A stretch of 15,361 bases of DNA from an uncultured Eubacteriales bacterium (GCA_905201505.1 CAJKOJ010000046.1:1-15361), one strand, 5' to 3'. Shown: positions 1-6,360, counted from the stretch's first letter. Numbers and translations are program-made. Notes: generated by a model not told the origin, from the sequence alone.

Positions 1-1
1 T

Positions 2-691
2 ACGGTCAACCTGAACCTCGGCTGCCCGTCGGGCACAGTGGCGGCAAGAGGGCGCGGCGCCGGATTCCTTGCGATGCCGGACGAGCTGGATCATTTTCTG
101 GAAGAGATTTTTGAAAAATGTCCGCTCCGGATCTCCATCAAGACACGGATCGGAAAAGAGAACCCTGCAGAATGGGAGCGGCTGCTTGCCATATATGAAA
201 AATATCCGTTAGAAGAACTGATCGTACACCCGAGGGTGCAGACCGATTTTTATAAGAACCGGGTCAATCTGGAGGCATTTGCACGGGCAGAGAAAAACAG
301 CAGACATTCGCTCTGTTATAATGGCGACATTGTGGACGCAGCGTCCGCGGCGCACATCCGGGAGGGCTTTCCGTCGGTGGATAAGTTCATGATCGGCCGG
401 GGACTGATAAAGCACCCCTGGCTTCTGGAGGAACTTTCCGGCGGCAGACAGGAAAAGCAGGAGCGAAAAGAGCGGTTTTTCCGGTTTCACAATGCGATCC
501 TGGAGGGATACCGGCAGCAGATGTCCGGGGACAAAAATACCTTATTTAAGATGAAGGAACTGTGGGCGTACTGGGGAGAGAACTTTGCGGATGCGGACCA
601 GCGTCTAAAAAAAATCCGAAAATGTGAGCGGGTTGCTGAGTATGAATGTCTGGTGGACGCGCTGTTTCGTGAAAAAGAGCTGTGCGTGTAG
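2..691 (+). CDS. dus: tRNA-dihydrouridine synthase (Dus), 5' truncated by window edge
   Basis: FMN enzyme that reduces uridines to dihydrouridine in the tRNA D-loop, in the cytoplasm. The reading frame is open from base 2, so the N-terminus, including the start of the TIM barrel, lies outside the window; about 229 residues remain, against roughly 310-330 for the family. Visible signatures are NLGCPSG near the start, whose Cys is the family's catalytic residue, SIKTRIG with the conserved Lys, HPRVQTDFYKN in the substrate/FMN region, the YNGDI strand, and MIGRGLIKHPWLL, the FMN-phosphate loop. The C-terminal helical tRNA-binding domain follows and ends naturally at TAG. The GTG at 38 is internal, because conserved sequence lies upstream of it. 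The closest style is the DusA/DusC-like protein of Lachnospiraceae. Base composition is GC-rich, unlike the genes beyond 2.3 kb. The family call is secure; the exact target uridine cannot be told. Confidence 0.93.
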   Translation, partial: TVNLNLGCPSGTVAARGRGAGFLAMPDELDHFLEEIFEKCPLRISIKTRIGKENPAEWERLLAIYEKYPLEELIVHPRVQTDFYKNRVNLEAFARAEKNSRHSLCYNGDIVDAASAAHIREGFPSVDKFMIGRGLIKHPWLLEELSGGRQEKQERKERFFRFHNAILEGYRQQMSGDKNTLFKMKELWAYWGENFADADQRLKKIRKCERVAEYECLVDALFREKELCV

Positions 692-766
692 GAAAAGAGT
701 GGGGTATGCGGCAATAGATTTGTGTGATATAACAAAAAAGAAGCTTTCCAATCTGTAACATTTATA

Positions 767-790
767 TAAAAAGACGAAAGGGACTTTTTA
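767..790 (+). terminator. weak AT-rich hairpin after dus (possible terminator)
   Basis: TAAAAAG (767-773) and CTTTTTA (784-790) form a 7-bp stem around a 10-base loop. The right arm supplies a short T run. It sits in the 186-base gap between dus and the diguanylate cyclase. The stem has only one G-C pair, so termination would be weak. Nothing else in the gap is convincing; a TATACT hexamer at 808-813 lacks a good -35 partner. Confidence 0.25.
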
Positions 791-877
791 TTTGCTGTAA
801 AAAGTATTATACTGTACTCCGTAGTATGCTTCATGAGAACGATAGGGGAATTGGGGAAGAGGTTTTAAAGAGGGTAT

Positions 878-1795
878 ATGGAAAGCTATACGTTAGAGGA
901 GAAAGTGCTTCGCAAGGTCATGCGGAATATTCCGATGGGACTGATTGTGAGCAAAGAGGGATTTCGGCGCAAGATTTACTATGTCAACGACACGGCGTGT
1001 GAGATTATGGGATACACGCGGGAAGAGTATATCAGAAAGATGCAGGACGGATGGACGGATCTGATGGATGTCGATCTGCGGGAGGTCATCCGCGAGCACA
1101 ATGAACAGATTCGTGCCGGGACGCCGTTTGAGGTGCTCTCAAGACCGCAGACGAAGAACGGTGGTTACAAGTGGATATTAAGCAGGGTGAATGTGCAGAT
1201 GCAGGAGGGACCGCTCTGCTATGTCAGCTTTATGGATGTTACCGACCGGATGGAGCGGGAGGAACTGTGCCGGCAGGAGAACGAGGTGCTCAGGGAGCAG
1301 GCGATGCAGGACTCCTTTACGAAGCTTCTAAACCGCGGCGCGCTGGAGAAGCATGTCTGCGAGGCGCTTCAGGAGAGAGGCGGCGATGAGGAGGATGCAT
1401 TCATTCTTCTGGATGTCGATAATTTTAAGCAGATCAATGACATTTACGGTCACGGAGTCGGGGATATGATTCTGATGCGGATGGCGGGAATCTTAAACGA
1501 AGTGTTTGGAGACCATTCCTGTATCGGCAGGATGGGCGGCGATGAATTTGCTGTTTTCCTCAGAGACATCGGCGACCGGAGAGAGATTGAAGAGAAGATT
1601 CAAAAGCTTCTTACGGAGGTACGCGCCGAAAAAGAACGGATGCACCTGAGCAAGGAACCGACAGCCAGTGTCGGCGTTGCATTTGTGCCGGAATCGGGAA
1701 GCACGTTCGTGGATGTGTACCGGGCGGCGGATCAGGCGCTGTATCACGTGAAGAACTCGACGAAGAATGGAATGGCGTTCTATGATTTTGTATAA
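878..1795 (+). CDS. PAS-GGDEF diguanylate cyclase
   Basis: Predicted cytoplasmic sensor that makes cyclic di-GMP from two GTP. The 305-residue protein has a PAS-like sensor at about residues 14-125, including a 'YYVNDTACEIMGYTREEY' segment and a PAC-like end at 'YVSFMDVTDR'. A short, probably coiled-coil linker (126-145) follows, then a GGDEF domain (146-305). The signature GGDEF is intact at 220-224. The metal-binding Asp lies in 'LLDVDNFKQIND' (about 177-188), and DSFTKLLNR marks the domain start. No RxxD inhibitory site precedes GGDEF: residues 211-214 are GDHS, so product feedback at the usual I-site is not expected. There are no membrane segments or signal peptide. The start ATG at 878 follows AAAGAGGG very closely (3-base spacing); a later Met at residue 15 is less likely because the PAS helix would be cut. 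No neighbour suggests its target. Confidence 0.92.
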   Translation: MESYTLEEKVLRKVMRNIPMGLIVSKEGFRRKIYYVNDTACEIMGYTREEYIRKMQDGWTDLMDVDLREVIREHNEQIRAGTPFEVLSRPQTKNGGYKWILSRVNVQMQEGPLCYVSFMDVTDRMEREELCRQENEVLREQAMQDSFTKLLNRGALEKHVCEALQERGGDEEDAFILLDVDNFKQINDIYGHGVGDMILMRMAGILNEVFGDHSCIGRMGGDEFAVFLRDIGDRREIEEKIQKLLTEVRAEKERMHLSKEPTASVGVAFVPESGSTFVDVYRAADQALYHVKNSTKNGMAFYDFV

Positions 1796-1894
1796 TTTTT
1801 CCTATTGAAAAAAATCATCATATACTGTAAGATTAAGATGTTATATGACTGACGGAACAAGTGGAAGAACCACATGGAGTATAACGTATCTAAT

Positions 1895-1937
1895 GCCGAC
1901 CGTCTGGGCGAATGTACCCGGGCAGTCGGCTTGTTTT
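1895..1937 (+). terminator. Rho-independent terminator after the diguanylate cyclase
   Basis: GCCGAC (1895-1900) pairs with GTCGGC (1925-1930). Inside it, GTCTGGG pairs with CCCGGGC using two G-T pairs, with a single C/A mismatch between the two blocks. The loop is about 8 bases, and TTGTTTT follows. The hairpin lies 100 bases after the stop codon of the diguanylate cyclase and well before the pflB promoter, so it separates the two units. Confidence 0.7.
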
Positions 1938-2069
1938 GAATCAGGGGCTTTTTATCGGAAAAGTACCCGGGATTCCCATCTCTAAGACAAAAGATGCTTT
2001 GGTTCAAAAAGCATAAAATACCCACTGAGAGTAAGACAAGACAAACATGCCTGGCAACAAAACTTGATA

Positions 2070-2099
2070 TTGACAGGGAAAAGTGTGCTGTGCTATAGT
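2070..2099 (+). promoter_or_regulatory. sigma-A type promoter for pflB
   Basis: Perfect -35 TTGACA at 2070-2075 and -10 TATAGT at 2094-2099, separated by 18 bases. This predicts transcription from about 2106 and a ~92-base leader before the pflB start at 2198. The near-consensus hexamers fit the high expression usual for pyruvate formate-lyase. Confidence 0.75.
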
Positions 2100-2106
2100 C
2101 GTAAAG

Positions 2107-2122
2107 GTTAGCCGCAACTAAC
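2107..2122 (+). promoter_or_regulatory. palindrome at the predicted pflB transcription start (possible operator or 5' hairpin)
   Basis: GTTAG (2107-2111) and CTAAC (2118-2122) are perfect inverted arms around CCGCAA, beginning just after the -10 box. The placement is right for a repressor operator, or for a 5'-terminal RNA hairpin that stabilises the message. It does not match the Rex consensus. No regulator can be named from this sequence. Confidence 0.35.
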
Positions 2123-2197
2123 TAATATCATGTTTTGGCAATGCTGCCTGCGGGCAGGGAACATAATCACATTACAAAGTAAGCAGGAGGAAGAATC

Positions 2198-4249
2198 ATG
2201 CAGAATGAATGGAGAGGCTTTCAGCGGGGAAGCTGGGAGGAAGAGATCAATGTCAGAGATTTTATTCAGAAGAATTATAATCCTTATGACGGAGACGACT
2301 CCTTTCTTGCAGGACCAACTAAGGCCACTACAGAGCTTTGGGATCAGGTAATGGATCTTTCTAAAAAAGAAAGAGAAGCCGGCGGTGTCCTTGATATGGA
2401 TACTAAAATTATTTCAACTATTACCTCACACGGTGCTGGATATTTAGATAAAAATAAAGAAAAAATTGTAGGCGTCCAGACAGACAAGCCATTTAAGCGT
2501 TCTTTACAGCCTTACGGCGGTATCAGAATGGCAGTCAAGGCATGTAAGGACAATGGATATGACGTTGACCCTGAAATCGTTGAATTTTTTACAACTCATA
2601 GAAAAACTCACAATGCAGGTGTATTTGATGCATATACAGATGAAATGAGAGCTTGCCGTTCAAGTCACATCATAACAGGTCTTCCTGATGCTTACGGCAG
2701 AGGAAGAATAATAGGTGACTACAGAAGAATTGCTCTTTATGGTGTAGATAAGCTTATTGAGGATAAGATTAATCAGAAAAACACTACAAGAGTAACAATG
2801 ACATCTGATGTTATCAGAAACAGAGAAGAGCTTTCAGAGCAAATTAGAGCTTTACAGGATTTAAAGAAGCTTGGCGAAATTTATGGCTATGATATTTCAA
2901 GACCTGCAGAAAATGTACAGGAAGCTATTCAGTGGCTTTACTTTGGTTATCTTGCAGCTGTAAAGGAACAGAACGGTGCAGCAATGTCACTTGGAAGAAC
3001 TTCTACTTTTGTTGATATTTATGCTGAAAGAGACTTAAAGAACGGTACATTTACAGAAGAAGAAATTCAGGAATTTGTTGATCACTTCATTATGAAGTTA
3101 AGACTTGTTAAATTTGCAAGAACACCTGAATATAATGCTTTATTCTCAGGTGACCCAACATGGGTAACAGAATCTATTGGTGGTGTAGGTATTGACGGAA
3201 GACATATGGTTACAAAGATGAGTTTCAGATACCTTCACACTTTACAGAATTTAGGTACAGCTCCTGAGCCAAACTTAACAGTTCTTTGGTCAACAAGACT
3301 TCCTATGAACTTTAAGAGATTTTGTGCAAAGTCTTCAATTGAATCCTCATCAATTCAATATGAAAATGATGATCTTATGAGAGTTACTCATGGTGATGAC
3401 TATGCCATTGCCTGCTGTGTATCTTCTATGAGAATTGGTAAAGAAATGCAGTTCTTCGGTGCAAGAGCTAACCTTGCTAAGTGTCTTCTTTACGCTATTA
3501 ACGGCGGTGTAGATGAAATTACTAAAAAGCAGGTAGGTCCTAAGTACAGACCAATCACATCAGAATATCTTGATTATGATGAAGTACTTGATAGATATAA
3601 GGATATGATGAAGTGGCTTGCAACTGTATATGTAAATGCCCTTAACATTATTCACTATATGCATGACAAGTACTGCTATGAAAAACTTCAGATGGCTTTA
3701 CATGATAAAGACGTAACTCGTTGGTTTGCAACAGGTATTGCCGGTCTTTCAGTTGTTGCTGATTCCCTTTCAGCTATTAAATACGCTAAAGTAAAGGCTA
3801 TCAGAGATGAAGACGGAATAGTTGTTGATTATGAAGTAGAGGGAGATTTCCCTAAATACGGAAATGACGATGACAGAGTAGATGCAATCGCCGCTGAACT
3901 TGTTCACACATTTATGCAGTATGTTAAGTGTAACCACACATACAGAGAGGGTATTCCTACAACCTCTATTCTTACTATTACTTCTAATGTAGTATATGGT
4001 AAAAATACAGGCTCAACACCTGACGGCAGAAAGGCAGGTCAGCCATTTGCTCCTGGTGCTAACCCAATGCATCATCGTGACAGCCACGGTGCAGTTGCTT
4101 CACTTTCATCTGTATCAAAGCTTCCTTTCAGAGATGCACAGGATGGTATTTCAAATACTTTCTCAATAATACCTAATGCTCTTGGTAAAGATGCAACTGT
4201 ATTTGCAGGTGATTTAGAAGTTGACTTAGATCTTAATGAAGATAAGTAA
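2198..4249 (+). CDS. pflB: pyruvate formate-lyase catalytic barrel, lacking the glycyl radical domain
   Basis: Glycyl radical enzyme core that converts pyruvate and CoA to acetyl-CoA and formate in anaerobic sugar fermentation. AGGAGG at 2185-2190, seven bases before ATG, fixes the start. At 683 residues it is shorter than the ~740-760 of complete PFL. It matches E. coli PflB closely through the barrel: the catalytic Cys pair is in 'IACCVSSM' (C406, C407), with 'QYENDDLMR', 'GARANLAK', 'YAINGGVDE', 'LNIIHYMHDKY', 'GIAGLSVVADSLSAIKYAK', 'TITSNVVYGK', 'NTGSTPDGRKAG' and 'ISNTFSIIPNALGKD' all present. After PNALGKD the family continues into the C-terminal radical domain. Here the protein ends in an acidic tail (GDLEVDLDLNEDK), and the radical domain is encoded separately at 4550-4789. 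On its own this protein cannot carry the radical. The first ~30 codons resemble the GC-rich upstream DNA; the rest is AT-rich. Confidence 0.95.
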   Translation: MQNEWRGFQRGSWEEEINVRDFIQKNYNPYDGDDSFLAGPTKATTELWDQVMDLSKKEREAGGVLDMDTKIISTITSHGAGYLDKNKEKIVGVQTDKPFKRSLQPYGGIRMAVKACKDNGYDVDPEIVEFFTTHRKTHNAGVFDAYTDEMRACRSSHIITGLPDAYGRGRIIGDYRRIALYGVDKLIEDKINQKNTTRVTMTSDVIRNREELSEQIRALQDLKKLGEIYGYDISRPAENVQEAIQWLYFGYLAAVKEQNGAAMSLGRTSTFVDIYAERDLKNGTFTEEEIQEFVDHFIMKLRLVKFARTPEYNALFSGDPTWVTESIGGVGIDGRHMVTKMSFRYLHTLQNLGTAPEPNLTVLWSTRLPMNFKRFCAKSSIESSSIQYENDDLMRVTHGDDYAIACCVSSMRIGKEMQFFGARANLAKCLLYAINGGVDEITKKQVGPKYRPITSEYLDYDEVLDRYKDMMKWLATVYVNALNIIHYMHDKYCYEKLQMALHDKDVTRWFATGIAGLSVVADSLSAIKYAKVKAIRDEDGIVVDYEVEGDFPKYGNDDDRVDAIAAELVHTFMQYVKCNHTYREGIPTTSILTITSNVVYGKNTGSTPDGRKAGQPFAPGANPMHHRDSHGAVASLSSVSKLPFRDAQDGISNTFSIIPNALGKDATVFAGDLEVDLDLNEDK

Positions 4250-4274
4250 GAACTTCATATAAAAGGGTGATTTA

Positions 4275-4502
4275 ATGGAGAACAAAAAAATTGATGACTT
4301 AGTGGCTATGATTGACAGCTTTATGTCAAATGACGGAGGTCATATGAACGTAACAGTCAATAACGACGGCGAAATTGAAACGGACGAAGAATATATCGAT
4401 AAAGACGTTGTGACATTAGGCTGTCTTGATTGTGCCGATAATATGGCTTGCTCTGTACCGACACTCTTTGAAGGTATGGACAGAGAAGATAATGAAAAAT
4501 AA
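4275..4502 (+). CDS. small acidic protein: partial copy of the PFL radical domain with a CxxC-x5-C motif
   Basis: A 75-residue protein of unknown function, 25 bases after pflB, with its own site (AAGGGTGA, about 5 bases before ATG). Residues 1-28 align with the start of the separate glycyl radical protein downstream: IDDLVAMIDSF matches IDNLVSILDGY, and GGHMNVTV matches GGHHLNVNV. The match then stops. An acidic stretch (NNDGEIETDEEYIDKD) leads to 'TLGCLDCADNMACS' with Cys 50, 53 and 59, and the protein ends acidic. The RVSGY radical loop is absent, so it cannot hold a glycyl radical. It is probably co-transcribed with pflB and the radical-domain protein. It may be a cap or docking factor for the empty barrel, a thiol or metal redox sensor, or a decaying duplicate. 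Intact signals and a coherent frame argue against decay. That it is a real gene is likely; its role is inference. Confidence 0.8.
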   Translation: MENKKIDDLVAMIDSFMSNDGGHMNVTVNNDGEIETDEEYIDKDVVTLGCLDCADNMACSVPTLFEGMDREDNEK

Positions 4503-4549
4503 AAGAGTATATGAATAAGAGAAATTTTTAAACAAGGAGGAAATTTACT

Positions 4550-4789
4550 ATGGCTAACGAACAGCAGATTGATAATTTGGTATCTATCCTTGACGGCTAT
4601 GCTGAAAAAGGCGGACACCACTTAAATGTAAACGTATTTACAAAGGAAACATTACTTGATGCACAGGCTCATCCTGAAAAGTATCCACAGCTTACTGTAA
4701 GAGTTTCAGGCTATGCTGTAAACTTTAATAAGCTTACAAAGGAACAGCAGGATGAAGTTATTTCAAGAACATTCCACGATAATATTTAA
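4550..4789 (+). CDS. stand-alone glycyl radical domain of pyruvate formate-lyase (GrcA-like)
   Basis: A 79-residue protein equal to the C-terminal end of PFL. It opens with the connecting helix (IDNLVSILDGY), then GGHHLNVNV, 'HPEKYPQLTVRVSGYAV' with the radical-bearing Gly at residue 54, and 'FNKLTKEQQDEVISRTFH'. All are almost identical to the E. coli PflB C-terminus. The ~45-residue N-terminal extension of E. coli YfiD/GrcA is missing, so this is a detached PFL domain rather than a classic spare part. Because the barrel gene at 2198-4249 has no radical domain, this protein is probably essential for activity. PflA (4882-5622) would abstract the Gly hydrogen and the domain would insert into the barrel near C406/C407. 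The ribosome binding site AAGGAGG (4534-4540) is strong, suggesting production at or above the level of the barrel protein. A perfect terminator follows directly. Confidence 0.93.
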   Translation: MANEQQIDNLVSILDGYAEKGGHHLNVNVFTKETLLDAQAHPEKYPQLTVRVSGYAVNFNKLTKEQQDEVISRTFHDNI

Positions 4790-4794
4790 TTATT

Positions 4795-4822
4795 AAAAGG
4801 CGGTTTACTAACCGCCTTTTTT
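4795..4822 (+). terminator. Rho-independent terminator after the split pfl genes
   Basis: AAAAGGCGGTT (4795-4805) and AACCGCCTTTT (4810-4820) form a perfect 11-bp stem with a TACT loop, and T's run from 4817 to 4822. It begins five bases after the stop of the radical-domain gene and separates the pfl message from pflA. Confidence 0.93.
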
Positions 4823-4881
4823 GGTTTATACTATAATTATATTTTATGTTTGTAAAAAAATCATAATTGGAGGAATTAGCT

Positions 4882-5622
4882 ATGAAGGGAAATATACATT
4901 CAGTAGAAAGCTTTGGCAGTGTTGACGGACCCGGTATACGTTTTGTTGTATTTTTTAAAGGCTGTCCAATGAGATGTAAATACTGCCATAACCCTGATAC
5001 ATGGTCAGCTGAAGGCGGTACAGAAATGACTGTTGAAGAAATTATTGATTCATATAACAGAAACAAAGCTTTTTATAAAAACGGAGGTATCACTGCTACA
5101 GGCGGCGAACCTCTTATGCAAATGGATTTTGTTATTGAACTGTTTAAAAAGTGCAAGGAAGAAAATATACACACTTGTCTTGATACTTCAGGAATTACAT
5201 TTAACCCCGGCAATACTGCAAAATTTGATGAACTTATTAAATACACAGACCTTATAATGCTTGACATCAAGCATATTGATCCCACAGAACATATTAACCT
5301 GACTGCACAGAAAAATGATAATATACTTGAATTTGCAAGATACCTTGATAAAAACAATATACCAATGTGGATAAGGCACGTTGTTGTACCAACTATAACA
5401 GACAACGAAGAATACCTCTTTAAGCTGGGGGAATTTATAGGCTCCCTAAAAAATGTTAAAGCACTGGACGTTCTTCCTTATCATACAATGGGAGTTAAAA
5501 AATATGAAGCCTTAGGTATGGAATATCCTCTTAAAGGTATTGAACCTATGGATAAATCAAAGGCTGTAGAATGTAAGAAAATAATACTAAACGGTGTAAG
5601 AAAGGCTAGAAATAAGAAATAA
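4882..5622 (+). CDS. pflA: pyruvate formate-lyase activating enzyme (radical SAM)
   Basis: Cytoplasmic radical-SAM activase. Its 4Fe-4S cluster cleaves S-adenosylmethionine, and the 5'-deoxyadenosyl radical takes a hydrogen from the PFL glycine. The 246-residue length is typical. The cluster motif CPMRCKYC, a CxxxCxxC, gives Cys 28, 32 and 35. 'SFGSVDGPGIRFVVFFKGC' at the N-terminus and 'TATGGEPLMQ' (SAM binding) are textbook for PflA. The start is ATG at 4882 with GGAGG at 4869-4873; a TTG at 4867 in frame lies on the ribosome binding site itself and is not used. It follows the pfl terminator, so it needs read-through or its own promoter; TATAAT at 4832-4837 is a possible -10 without a clear -35. 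Its stop overlaps the rsmG start by one base. Here the natural substrate would be the small 79-residue protein at 4550-4789, probably docked in the barrel. Confidence 0.96.
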   Translation: MKGNIHSVESFGSVDGPGIRFVVFFKGCPMRCKYCHNPDTWSAEGGTEMTVEEIIDSYNRNKAFYKNGGITATGGEPLMQMDFVIELFKKCKEENIHTCLDTSGITFNPGNTAKFDELIKYTDLIMLDIKHIDPTEHINLTAQKNDNILEFARYLDKNNIPMWIRHVVVPTITDNEEYLFKLGEFIGSLKNVKALDVLPYHTMGVKKYEALGMEYPLKGIEPMDKSKAVECKKIILNGVRKARNKK

Positions 5623-6326
5623 TGGAAAACTTTATTATAAATTACTTTAAAACACTTGATATAGAAATAGACAAAGAAAAGGCTAAACAGTTTATAACAT
5701 ACAAAAATATACTTGTAGAGTGGAACAAAGTTATGAACTTAACAGGTATTACAGAAGATAAAGAAGTTGTCATAAAACATTTTGCTGACAGTATTACCGC
5801 ACTTAATATATATGATTTTAAAAATAAAAGTATAATTGATGTAGGTACAGGTGCCGGATTTCCCGGTTTACCGCTTAAAATTGCAGAACCTACTATAAAA
5901 CTTACACTTTTAGATTCTCTTACAAAAAGACTTAACTTTCTGGAGGAAGTCTGTAATAATATAAATATTGCAGCCGAATTTGTACACGGAAGGGCAGAGG
6001 AACTTGGAAAAGATGAAAACTACAGAGAAAAATTTGATATAGCTGCATCAAGAGCTGTTGCCCCTCTTAATGTCCTTGCAGAATATGACTTGCCGTTTGT
6101 TAAAGTTGGAGGGGCTATGATAGCCTTAAAGGGACCAGCTGCTTATGAGGAAATAGAAGAGGCAAAAAACGCAGTAGAAGAATTAGGCGGTCAAATAGAA
6201 AAGACAGAAGAAGTCCTTCTGCCTCAAACAGATTTAAAACATACAATTGTAATTATAAGAAAAATAAACCCTACACCGGAGAAATATCCAAGACGTGCTA
6301 AAAAAATTGAACGAAGTCCTTTATAA
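5622..6326 (+). CDS. rsmG: 16S rRNA (guanine-527-N7) methyltransferase RsmG/GidB
   Basis: Methylates N7 of G527 in 16S rRNA with SAM. The 234-residue length is normal. 'WNKVMNLTGITE' (34-45) is the conserved N-terminal block. 'IIDVGTGAGFPGLPLKI' (71-87) is the SAM-binding loop of the Rossmann methyltransferase fold. 'ASRAVAPL' and 'GPAAYEEIEEA' are also family signatures, and the tail 'YPRRAKKIERSPL' matches the usual 'PRxxGxPxKxPL' end. Its ATG shares one base with the pflA stop (TAATG), so the two are translationally coupled. In many Firmicutes rsmG sits with mnmG/mnmE or parA/parB near the origin; being coupled to pflA is an uncommon arrangement. The gene ends inside a long hairpin that also insulates it from the convergent acetyltransferase gene. 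Confidence 0.96.
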   Translation: MENFIINYFKTLDIEIDKEKAKQFITYKNILVEWNKVMNLTGITEDKEVVIKHFADSITALNIYDFKNKSIIDVGTGAGFPGLPLKIAEPTIKLTLLDSLTKRLNFLEEVCNNINIAAEFVHGRAEELGKDENYREKFDIAASRAVAPLNVLAEYDLPFVKVGGAMIALKGPAAYEEIEEAKNAVEELGGQIEKTEEVLLPQTDLKHTIVIIRKINPTPEKYPRRAKKIERSPL

Positions 6327-6360
6327 AATTTAAGTGGTAAACCCACTTAAATTTTATAAA
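6320..6360. terminator. 18-bp perfect hairpin between convergent rsmG and GNAT genes
   Basis: TTTATAAAATTTAAGTGG (6320-6337) is exactly complementary to 6343-6360 around the loop TAAAC. The left arm includes the rsmG stop codon (6324-6326). The stem base is A/T-rich, giving T-rich ends on both strands, so it can act as a terminator in either direction, for rsmG from the left and for the acetyltransferase (stop at 6391) from the right. Confidence 0.75.

Larger units (their letters stand above)
1796..2197. other. non-coding interval between diguanylate cyclase and pflB
   Basis: About 400 bases without a believable gene. It holds a GC-rich hairpin terminator (1895-1937), an apparently plain stretch (1938-2069), a promoter (2070-2099), a small palindrome at the likely transcription start (2107-2122), a 5-bp leader hairpin (CTGCC 2144-2148 with GGCAG 2153-2157) and the pflB ribosome binding site. 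Short open frames here on both strands have no ribosome binding site or recognisable sequence. Confidence 0.6.

Noticed and set aside
487..834. Antisense open frame over the end of dus
   Set aside because: It is a shadow of the coding strand with no ribosome binding site or recognisable domain.
2130..2351. Small plus-strand frame overlapping the pflB start
   Set aside because: It has no ribosome binding site, runs in another frame through conserved pflB codons and shows no family resemblance.
4240..4560. The split PFL as a simple sequencing frameshift
   Set aside because: The two parts are 300 bases apart, with another gene between them. Each has its own start codon and ribosome binding site, and the barrel gains an unrelated acidic tail; one or two base errors cannot produce this.
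4550..4789. Calling the small protein a classic YfiD/GrcA spare part
   Set aside because: It lacks the YfiD-specific N-terminal region, and the partner PFL has no radical domain of its own, so it is a required part rather than a spare.
4867..4881. TTG start five codons upstream for pflA
   Set aside because: The TTG overlaps the GGAGG ribosome binding site; ATG at 4882 has correct spacing and matches the family N-terminus.
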